A stretch of DNA of 64,000 nt from Chlorokybus atmophyticus (taxonomy: Eukaryota; Streptophyta; Chlorokybophyceae; Chlorokybales; Chlorokybaceae): positions 136,096-200,095 of the forward strand of contig RHPI01002656.1 in assembly GCA_009103225.1 (NCBI GenBank), in the 5' to 3' direction. Under the pieces are notes generated by a model. It was not told the origin of the DNA. It searched no databases and saw only the letters and a list, made by a program, of their open reading frames with translations. Positions within the stretch are counted from its first letter, which is position 1, and each line of letters starts with the position of its first letter. Shown one piece after another: positions 11,858 to 21,304 of the stretch. A program made the position numbers and the translations under genes.

Positions 11858-14800
11858 ATGAAAGCTGGTATCACTGGCTTTCATAGTCTTGCATTGGAGG
11901 GAAGGGAGCTGTGCTTGCTGAACCATATGGAAATGACATGGGACATGGTATGCTTGCCGAAAGGCATTGACAATGTCTATATGGCAGCTTTCATTTTTCC
12001 GCACGGGGGAGGAAAAGTCAGGCGTAAGGCACTCTTTGGGAGACGCAAGGCGAACCGCATAAGACTGCGTGAGCAACAACAGATGGCAGCCGCTGCGAAA
12101 CAACTGCAGTTGGTAGGAGCTGGCCAGGCTGTGGAGGTAGAGGAGGACGAGTCACGACCTGCCAGCGACACGGCAGTCGCCAGCTTTTTGGCTAGGATTG
12201 GATCTGCACGTTCTTCCACTGATGCCATAGATGAGGTACTTTCCGTCTGTTTGCAGTAGCCGCTGCTAGCTCCCTATACTGTGAAGTGTCTCTAAGGCTG
12301 CATGCAACAATGGCATTGCATGTGACTGGAGGTGGCAGTCAGTGGTGGCACTCAGCACCGACATTGCTTGCAGGTACCCATTGTGAACACAAAGCAGAAG
12401 CATCTGCGCGGCAAGAGGGGAAAACAAGAAGCGGCAGCGGCAGATGCAGACGCACCAACTGTGCCTACCCCAAGGGCGCAACGACTTCGCAAGCCCGCAG
12501 CTATTCTTGCATCGGAACACTATGTGTTAGGCAAGCTACCAGGAAGGGTTGCAGCACGTCTCATTATCCCACCAAGTGCCTCATCTCCGAGAAGCGCGCT
12601 CGCGTCTAATGCATGCGACAGTGGACCCGTTATTGCCTGCAAGGATGAAGCTGCAGAGTCCAGCAAGGACAGCCAAGTTTCAAAGAAGTATAGGGAAGAA
12701 GATAAGGATGTCATCATGCAGCCTTTGGCAGTTCCTAAGCGGAAGCGCACATCAGAGCCCAAGCGTCGTATTGATCTAAGCCCGTGCAAAGCCCTTGTGC
12801 CAAGTGCGTTCTCTGCAACAACAGCTGCAATAAAAGTTGAGAGCAATGTGTCCAACGAGGAAGCGGAAGCAGCAGCGGTGTTGTTGCATGGCATCTGCAT
12901 GCTGTCGGCTACAACAGCACCAGTGCCTCCTCCATCCGTCCCATACAGACATGAATTGCAAGATGCATCCGTTGCTGTCCAGCCTTCACCAGCAGAGCAG
13001 CAGCCCATGATAAGCACCATTACCATGGCAACTGAAGTTTCCCTGCCAGCCGTGCAGGAAGGCTCGGAGAAGTTGGAGATGCAGCCAACAGAGACGGTGC
13101 ACTCCTGTGACCCTTCCAAGCTTGACAAGCAGCAGCTTCCAGTCACTGTCAAAGTTGAGGAGCAATCCAGTCTTGAGCTACAGTTGGCGAGTTTCAATAT
13201 TCATATTCACACCGCAACACAGCGAACCACCCAAATTGTGCCACCGGTAATTGCCACATCTACTCCTGCATGTGCAGTGCATGCAGATAATGTACCTTAA
13301 GTTATGTTTCTCTTTTAGAACATGGTCCCCGAGCTGGTGCCAGTGAACAGCGCGAGTGCTGTAGGCAGCCCGCGGTCAGGGTCCCCTTTGACGTCACCGT
13401 CCAAACAAAGAACACCACGCCCGAAGGTAGTCGGGGATCCCAAGCGCATGAAGAGTCCGCTCAGAAGCCCTTCGCGCTCCTTTGTCCAACGACAGGTATG
13501 ACAGCATAGTTACTCAATTCACAAGCTGCTGAGTCGTGGGCTGTAAGTGTGCCATTATTGGCAAGCGTTGTCGGCAAATGCGCATTTTGATCAGGAGATA
13601 AAGTTGGAAGCAAAATGGGATTGGCCAGAGGCTCCTATTGAGGATGTGCAGCGCATGCATTGCCAAGTCGATGGATTTCTGGCTTCTATGCGCAATGTAC
13701 AAGGTGAGTGTTGGATGGAAGGAGGAACAATGATGTTGTAGGCGGTACTCAGAGTTGAGGGCTGCCAGTTTCGTTGACGTTGTTTGAGGGTGCTCTGCTG
13801 CAACTTATGCTTCTGTGCAGGGGATCGGCGCTTTCTCATGTGGAACGGCTCTGTGGTGGACTCTGTAGTTGGTGCCTTTCTGACGCAAAATGTCTCAGAT
13901 CACTTGTCCAGGTACAGCTGCAGTGCTTGAAAACATTGCGAGGTAAACTGATGTTGATTATTTCAAGCTTACCGCAAGCTTCATTGCGTGCAATGGCAGT
14001 TCTGCCTATATGAACTTGGCAGCCAAGTACCCACTGAGAGGGGCGCCAGAGTGCACCATTGCACATAGGAATGACGACTTGCGGCACAAACATCAAGCGG
14101 AAGACCTTCTACGATCGCGAATAATCAGTCATGCTGACGGATGCGATTGGGAAGCTGTAGCTTCAGCACCATGTGATGAGCTTGCTGCATGCATAAAAGG
14201 CCGTGGGATGCAGGGTATTCTAGCTGGCAGGATACAAGCTTTTCTCAACCGAGCTCGCAGTGCTGCAGGCGTAATTTCCTTGGAGTGGATGCGGAGTGCC
14301 GGTAAGGCGTTCTGTGCAAACAGTAATGTGCACTACAGCACCTGGCTTATGTTGTTCGGTAGCACATAGTCTGTTACCCCGTTTCACTTGCAACGCCCTG
14401 CATAGCCTATGGTAAAGGCATGTCGGAGTCTGCCAGCATTGGAATACTAATCATAATGCTCCCCTCCTGTTGGTGCTCTGTTAACGCACTGTTCTATGCA
14501 GACACTGTGGACTGCAGGGCGTGGCTTGAACGCGTTGAGGGGTGAGTGCTGGTATCCGTGCATCCTGCTTTGTCACTGTTGCAGGTCATTCCTTGTGTTG
14601 ACTTTGCTGCTGTGCAGGCTTGGGTCCAAGTCCATAGGCTGTGTACTACTGCTTGCACTGCATCGCACGGACTTCCCCGTCGACACCAACATAAACCGCA
14701 TAGCGTGCCGATTGGGCTGGGTGCCCGTGCAGTCGCTGGAAAGCTTCGAAGAATTGTCCAGGTTCCCAGAAAGTGATGCCGTTCATCGGTATCTTTGGCA

Positions 14801-17358
14801 GCGCCTCTCAAAGCTTGAACAGCAGCGCCTCTATGAACTGCACTACCAAATGATAACGTTGGGCAAAGTCTTCTGCAGCAAGCAGAGACCCAATTGCCAA
14901 GCATGTCCATTAAGCAGCAATTGTGCTTATGCTAATGCCGTTGCTCGCAAGGAGGCCTGCGCAGCATTTGACCTTGACGACAGCACTGACGTGTCGAACA
15001 CAGTGCAATCAGCTCATGCAATGGCGCATACTGCATTCAGTTGGGACGCCAGCGTCATAGACCTAGAGGAGTTAGCTTCAGACCGCTTGGCGCATGCCAG
15101 CTCTTCCACTGAAGCACAGCTATTGTCACTACTTCCTGATCTCAGCTCGCCTACAAGTAAGATTGACCTAGTCATGGGCTGTTGTGGTTTTGGGCAATAT
15201 CATTATGATTGTGCCTGAACACATGTTGTTCGTGCTTTAACAGGTGCTTCAACGCACAATACTGTGGGCCTTGCAATGCCCATACGGGCCATTGGCCGCT
15301 TTCGCTCTCAAGTGGAGGCTAGACAGCTGCCCGAAGACATGCAAGTTCGGCTACGCCTGCCACCACCTGATGCGGACAACTCAACACCTTACATGGTGGT
15401 CCTTTGGCCTCCTGGTGAGCTGTTGGTCATTGCTTGCCCGAGCTTGTCCCTTGCTAGATGCCTGGTACAGCTTGAACCGTTGCGTCCATCTGGACACGAA
15501 GTGCTTAGTGCTTGTTTACTCGCTGGCGCTGATGGTTACTAGCTTGTTGCTGCCACAAACTTGCGAGCACTTGCCTTTGTTTACAAAGTGTTTTCAGTGG
15601 CTGATAAGGGATCGTGGATGGGCAGGTACTGATTTTGACACGGAAGAGATGGCTGGTCTTGCAGCTCCAGCAGCTCCTGCCAGTGAAGCCGTAGAGGGCG
15701 TTGATTGCGAATCAGACACCAACATCAACCCGAGCAGGTGTGTCTATTGCCTCGCACACCTCTGCTGACACGCACAATTTTAGATGGTGCGCTCTGCATT
15801 TTCCGCTGGCTATGACACCTGTTGACATGTCATTGTGTTGCCGAACAGCGAGGCTGTGGCTGCTGAAAGGTTAGCTGCGCATGCTGCAGCGGCAGCAGCA
15901 GCTGAAGCTTTTCAGATAACAGGACACCATGTGCTTGCAACCATACTGGTGAGCACCATCACTGTTGTTGAGCATGTGGTTGTTGCACCGCTGTTACGTA
16001 TCAACCTGTACGCATCTGGCAGGTCCCTGTCAGAACTGCGCTGCGTGGGCGATTCCCTTTGAATGGCACATACTTTCAAATCAACGAGGTACGCATGGTT
16101 ACAACCGTGACAGCTGCTGCGATGGTATCAATGCCTGATGGTGCCATTGTTCCAGGTTTTTGCTGAGCGGCTGTCATGCGTTTGTCCTGTGCCTCTGCCA
16201 TGGGACGCCAGACTCCAAAATGCACCGCTTCATACTGTTCATTTCGGCTCCTCTGTCCCGTCAATCTTCAAGGGTTGGTGTAGCTCACTGGTACTTCTTG
16301 CCAAGTGGTGTAAGCCCAGACTGTTCTCAACTGTATTTTTGTGTGCAGGAATGTTTCTGGATCAGGTCACCTCGGCATTCTCCAAAGGTGTGGTACATTT
16401 GCATGCTGTACTCGTGTAACTGTGCAGGCACAGTCGCTGACTTGACTGCATGTGCCGGCAGAATTTGTGTGCACGCGAGCCTATGACAAGGCCACAGGCG
16501 CGCCGCGCCCGCTGCCTCGCCAGCTGCACTGCTCCCCCGCGGCGATCAGCGCGGCGCGTAACCTCGCCAAAGCACACAAAAGGAAGCTCGGTTTGCAGCT
16601 GGACCTGAACCTGAGCCCCGAGCAGAATGCCAGCATGAAACAGCAGGAGCAGCAACAAGTCCGGGCCCAGCCAACAGCCAGGCCCAAACTGGCTCCGTCA
16701 ACCACTCCGACCGAGTCGGAGCGCCCAGCAAAACAACCGGCCAAGCGTCTGACCCGGATCAAGCCGCTTGTCATCGCGGAAGGACAAGCAGTGGATCTGC
16801 CTGAGCGCGTTGAAGTCATCTGCGGCGATAGGCCAGGGTTCTACCTGCCACCTGTGAACATGTACGCCTGAGAACAGCGTGTCCCGATAACAACAACAAC
16901 AGTACTGGCCAAGCTTGGCCAGTACTGTTGTTGCTGTTGTGACACACTGCTGACACTACAACACCACTGCAGGTTTGAGTGCGCCTGCTCGGAATGCGTG
17001 CTGACAGGTTCAACGCGGTGGTCTCCCTGCCAGTTTGAGGCGCACGGCGGTTTGCGCCGCAACAAGAAATGGCGAGCCTCTGTCCGCCTAAAGGAGACCA
17101 ACCGTCCAATCGCGTACTGGGTAAGCCTCATGCTGCATGTTGCACACTTCACGCTAGAGCTTTGATATCGCGTGCAGTCAAAAGTGACCAAGCTCTCTCG
17201 TGCAGTTGGAAATGATCGGTGCAATGTGTCCCAAAAGAAAAAGTGCAGGCAAATGCGACGAGCAAGCTGGTCATGCAATGCAAATGGTGCATGCAGTCGA
17301 GGCCCCGTTGCAGCAGCTGACGGAGGCTCGCCCTCTCGACATCATCCAAGCGGCATGA
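11858..17358 (+). CDS. DEMETER/ROS1-like 5-methylcytosine DNA glycosylase-lyase with extra C-terminal domain
   Basis: Exons: about 11858-12235, 12374-13246 or 13291, 13319-13495, 13595-13703, 13821-13911, 14000-14301, 14502-14541, 14618-15156, 15244-15414, 15626-15737, 15849-15948, 16023-16088, 16156-16273, 16349-16387, 16462-16861, 16973-17120, 17206-17358; phases agree from 13319 on. Basic, AT-hook-like N-terminal part (RTPRPK). Then GDRRFLMWNGSVVDSVVGAF, FLTQNVSDHLSS, helix-hairpin-helix with LGSKSIGC (Lys of the glycosylase-lyase) and FPVDTN (catalytic Asp), and the 4Fe-4S motif C-x6-C-x2-C-x5-C (CSKQRPNCQACPLSSNC). The DME C-terminal domain follows: PYMVVLWPPG, VPVRTALRGRFPLNGTYFQ, VHFGSSVPSIFKG, EFVCTRAYD. 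The permuted CXXC unit expected between these blocks is missing or eroded, since only one Cys is seen. Two final exons add CACSEC, FEAHGG, KKW and YW. The 5' end is uncertain. Confidence 0.88.
16889..16938. repeat. 50-bp loopless inverted repeat in a DEMETER-like intron
   Basis: Two 25-bp arms meet at an AAGCTT centre with a single mismatch (16893/16934). It lies in the 111-nt intron 16862-16972, so it occupies nearly half of it. Confidence 0.9.
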
Positions 17359-19009
17359 TGGTGTCCACTCTCACACAGCACACGTTGCAACATGTATAAT
17401 AAGCAAAGCACCTGTGCTGCCACTGCACAGGTCAGTAAGTCTGTGCAAGATATGGGTGCAACAGAGAGTGGTCACCGTCGTTGACAAAGCGCATGTGCAC
17501 TTATATCTGTTTCTGGTTGTCATGGTGTGCAGGGCTTTGCTGCTTCTATTAGTGGCCAGCAGTCTCACTTCATCGCTGTACAACATAACAAGCAATATCG
17601 CACAAAGACCCCATCGGGTAGGTTGCTTGCGCCAGCACATAGCTGTTTATCAATACAATAGAAACACCAGTTGCCACCTGCTATAGGTGAATAGCATGAG
17701 TTAGCATTCCTTGTCTAGTTCTTGTACATTCACATACCGTCCGTTGCAGAGAAGTTGCAGTTGCTACCCTAACCATCAGGCCAGTTGGCGTTTCATGTTT
17801 GCCTCAGTCATGCATGACCATTGTTGCGACGCTCAGCAGCAGATAGTGCGCTGGACAATTCGCCAGCTGATGACGTGATGATGCACGCATGACCATGATG
17901 GCACTGTTCAGCAGTGGACTCTACTACTGCTGTTTGTTCTTATTGAAGTGCAGTGGCTGCTGTCGTAGGGCTCCACCGTGGCTTGGCATGCTGTCTGTGT
18001 CACCTCCGCCGAGTGGCTTGAGCTCATGGTTGACAGATTAAACCGCGTTGCTATTGGCATTGCCGTGACACTTGTTGCATCGACTTAGTTTCAAGCACTA
18101 CTGGCAGCATATCCTGTACATTGTTGTAGTCCTCAATCGGACATCAACTTTGATTTTCTGCAACTGAGGTATGTTGTCGAACAAGACTGGACAGGAAATG
18201 GTACTACCTACGACTGGTGGCAACTTGTACATGTTCAGCAATGTACATCTACATACTGGCGCAAGTAGTCTATCTACTGGGGTCTCCGTGCATTATTGGT
18301 TGTTGTGTCATACGGTGATAGATCGGGACTGGCCAGCAGTAGTAAAGACATGCACAACAAGGCAAACATAAACAGCTCCTTGTAAGCGCGCATGTTGAGT
18401 GTTACCAACCGCAACAATCGCATCTTGCACAACCCCCACTCGCATGTGCTTTGTTCATGACAATGTTGCAATGTTTGTGCCCTCTGAGTGAGTCGCCACC
18501 ATCACGCTGCTTGGTTGATGTTGAACGGGGGCGAGTCTTGGTCAGGTCAACACTGCCAATTGCAGAAGAGAGAGGACTGTGCCTCGGAGTGAGAACAAAC
18601 TGTTCTTACTCATTCCGAGTGCACACCATTCAGAAAGTGGGCGAGCCTCTGGTGGGTGTGATATATACGCACCGCGCGCTAGCTTCCACGTTGTTGACGA
18701 CGCGTTGGCATCCGCTGCGAGGAGTGTCTCTCGACCCGACGACACCGACAGCACTGGCGGACGTCGCTGCTTTGACTTTGGATGAAGCGCTTGTGTAGGT
18801 AGTTGTGTAGCTAGCCGCCGTAGCGCTGTTAGCTTGAGTATGACCCGGTGGACCCTGTTGCCCAGGTGATGTATTGATTGATTCCAAAGTGAGTTACAGA
18901 CCTACTATGTTTGCGAACAATACAAGTAAGTGTTAGAGGTGTCCAATCTTTCAACGCAATGCAAACGCAGCAAGACTCACTGATGAGTTGGATAGGCCTC
19001 ATGCTGCAT
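17359..19009. other. Downstream spacer, no recognised gene
   Basis: 3' flank of the DEMETER-like gene. A 115-aa plus-strand frame ends at 18798 (RTNCSYSFRVHTIQKVGEPL and so on) and looks somewhat protein-like, but I find no family and no splice partner. The rest is TG-rich with many stops. Confidence 0.4.
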
Positions 19010-19165
19010 GAGGCGTACCCAACACACGCGATTGGGCGGGTTTGTGCGTCCGTGTTGGGCGGACAGAAGAAGAAGCTTGCCACTCCTTGTTGCGGCGCAA
19101 ACCGCCGTGCGGTGTAAAACTGGCAGGGAGTCCATTGTGTGCGTCTCGCAAGAAGATTAGTCTCT
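19010..19165 (-). pseudogene. Broken inverted copy of the DEMETER-like penultimate exon
   Basis: On the minus strand this reads CTCCCTGCCAGTTT, then GCACGGCGGTTTGCGCCGCA, CTTCTGTCCGCC, CCAATCGCGT and TGGGTACGCCTCATG. The same blocks in the same order make up exon 16973-17120 and the start of the intron after it. The copy has substitutions and small indels that destroy the frame and the cysteine motif. Because intron sequence is included, it arose from genomic DNA, not from mRNA. Confidence 0.8.
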
Positions 19166-19575
19166 CGCTTAACCACCAGTCGGAGGCGTTTCGGACTAAG
19201 TGTGCTGCTGGTGAAGTAGCAGTGGTGGCGGCGGTGGTAAGTGGAGGTTGTTTTATTGGAAGCCTGTGTTAGCTGCTAATCAGTCAAGAGCGCATGCATC
19301 ATTGTCAGTCGTCGCTGTATAATGCGTGGGGCTTCGGGCTTCGTCTTGTGCACAATATGACCGGAAAACGCCTCTGTGGCTTGCTGACAAGCACGACAAT
19401 ATACCATTAACCGTTGTAGACTCGTTACTATGCAATCCTTGCATTGGCGTTTCGACCAGTTGAGCTGTGCGTGCATGCATGTGTACGCGTTACTGGCTCA
19501 TTCCTTGATTGCCTGTGCCTGTGCAGAGAGCAATTGCCTTAGGCAGCAGAAAAGCGGAAATATATATACTACGAC

Positions 19576-20554
19576 ATGACCAGTGCAGCCCGCAAACGGA
19601 AACAGCCGCACAGCGTGGATGACGTTGAAGGCTCCGGCAAGCGAAGAGGGCGCACCGCTGTTGCTGCATCTGAGACAGATGTGCGTGTGCGTGCGTGCAC
19701 TGCGTCAGACTTAGGCTGCATTGTAACAATCGTGGTACGTGTTGTTATGCAGGATGTGGATGAAAGGCTGGAGGCGGCCATCCTCGCGATACTGCGCAAG
19801 CGTAAACCCACGAGCTCCTGCTGACCTTCAGAGGTGAGGTCACCCGTGCAGTTGCATTGTGACTCCTGAGCATATGTTACAAGCTCAGGAGTCGCAATGT
19901 GACTCCTGAGCATGTGGTGTCGCCTGCATGTAAGCTCATGTTTCGTCACACACCCCTCCTACGCTGCACGCGTTCAGTGTGTGCCTGCGTTGCTATTTGT
20001 ACTTGCAATCGTGGCTGTGCTATGGTATGGCTGGCATACTTTGTCAATCTAGCAGCATTTGAAGAAGTGTGTGCACGTGCGTGTCAACAGACACACGCAT
20101 GCGCATGTGCGCAGACACATGCAGGCGAGCCGCATCAGCACATTGTACACCTGATGAATTGCTATGTCATGCGTCGCATGAGGTATTGTGGCCCCTAGGA
20201 CACGTATTACGACTGCTGCCCTTGCACTGATCCTACCACCGTATTGGTTGGGCAGCTAGAAGTTAGTCATTGAGCCTCCTTGTGCGGAATACACATGTTG
20301 CACGTGTCCCGCAGGCGGCCAGGGCGGTGGATCCCGCGGGCTGGCGCGACTTGATGGACGCCACGCGCGAGGCGGCGCGGCGCTTGGCCAGGAGAGGTCT
20401 CATCGCCATCACGCAGCGCGGGGAGACTCGAGACCCGGACGCGCCGTTCAAGGGACCCATTCGGCTGCGCATCAAAGTGTCTGCAGCTGCCAGTGACGAT
20501 GTGGGTGCAACAAGTGTGGGTGAGGGTGCAGATGTTTACGAAGCAGGCACCTGA
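19576..20554 (+). CDS. DUF3253 protein, probable selenoprotein (in-frame TGA at 19822-19824)
   Basis: Three exons: 19576-19680, 19753-19833, 20315-20554; all junctions are phase 0 with GT-AG sites, giving 141 residues if TGA is read through. An Arg/Lys-rich, nuclear-signal-like N-terminus (RKRKQ, GKRRGR) is followed by a DUF3253 domain of about 75 residues: DERLEAAILAILRKRKPTSS, Cys, TGA, PSE, AARAVDPAGWRDLMDATREA, LIAITQRGE, FKGPIRLRIK. As I recall the bacterial family, this site reads Ile-Cys-Pro-Ser-Glu-Val-Ala-Arg, so TGA replaces the conserved Cys. The domain continues intact after the TGA and across the next intron, which argues against a true stop. A SECIS-like hairpin lies 46 nt past the final TGA. 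The molecular role of DUF3253 is unknown. A recent nonsense mutation is the alternative. Confidence 0.8.
19822..19824 (+). other. Candidate selenocysteine codon TGA
   Basis: Codon 60 of the DUF3253 protein. It is preceded by TGC (Cys) and followed by Pro-Ser-Glu and the exon's donor site. The next exon continues in the same frame with Ala-Ala-Arg-Ala-Val. Confidence 0.7.
19856..19898. repeat. 16-bp inverted repeat in DUF3253 intron 2
   Basis: Arms 19856-19871 and 19883-19898 pair with one G-T mismatch around an 11-nt loop. Part of the arm (GTGACTCCTGAGCAT) is repeated directly just downstream. Confidence 0.75.
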
Positions 20555-20599
20555 TGCGTGCACGTTGACTGTTTAGTAGAGTTGTAGTAGCGGTGCGTA

Positions 20600-20670
20600 G
20601 GCAGACGTGTGACGGTCCTGACCTCAAACAGAGGCAAACTCTGCGGTCTCGGGACTCGAGTGGTCCTGCC
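20600..20670 (+). promoter_or_regulatory. SECIS-like stem-loop, form 2
   Basis: Elements in order. Lower helix: GGCA-GAC-TG (20600-20609, one bulged G) with TG-GTC-TGCC (20661-20670, one bulged C). Non-Watson-Crick quartet: TGAC (20610-20613) opposite CGAG (20657-20660). Upper helix: GGTCCT (20614-20619) with GGGACT (20651-20656), then GACC (20620-20623) with GGTC (20645-20648) across a 2-nt bulge. Unpaired AAA (20626-20628) lies 12 nt after the TGAC quartet. Mini-stem: CAGAG (20629-20633) and CTCTG (20639-20643) around GCAAA. This is the layout of a eukaryotic form-2 SECIS. It lies in the presumed 3' UTR of the DUF3253 gene. Confidence 0.78.
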
Positions 20671-21304
20671 ATGCCCCTGCCACACAGCAATTTTGGGCAA
20701 GTCTTGCCATATGGTAGGTGGGATGAGGCAACTACTAGCAACATTAAAAGTACTATGTGTTGCAATGATACCGTGCAGCAGGTAACAGCTATAGTATGAC
20801 ACCCAGATAATTACAACAGAATGACAGTAGAATTACACGTTTGCAAGTTTGCAAAGCATGGGTTGCCCCCAAGATGCCTGCCATTGGCTACACTGTGTTG
20901 CGCGTCTACAACAGGTCCTTGAATTGCCCGCTGGTAGTGCACCACCATCATTGTTTGGTCTGAATCTGCAAAGCATTGCATATAACTAGTTGATGAATCT
21001 CCATGACTCCAGGGATGTTGGTATTGTGTCATTGTCACTGTGCTAGCGCCAATCATTTTATGCTCCTCATTCCCATAACTATACTGACGTGATAGGCTCG
21101 TTGCCATTGTGTTGGCAAGTATTAATCTTTACTTTGTTGTTGTCTGCCAGGTTGGCTGGGCGAACATGAATCTGGTAACATATGCAATCAAACTGTTACA
21201 AAGAGGGGAGGAACTGCATTGCATGAACTCCTGCAGAAACCAAACATACAGCCACGGCGTTCGCGAGCAACCTTCCATAGACAACCAGAGCTTGTCACAG
21301 GCAC
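20671..21304. other. Spacer between convergent DUF3253 and hnRNP genes
   Basis: It holds the 3' ends of two convergent genes. No coding segment with splice or family support, and no repeat, was seen. Confidence 0.45.

Noticed and set aside
19822-19824. TGA as a simple nonsense mutation making a pseudogene
   Set aside because: The domain continues unbroken over the next intron, the site is the family's Cys position, and a SECIS-like hairpin follows. It remains the main alternative.
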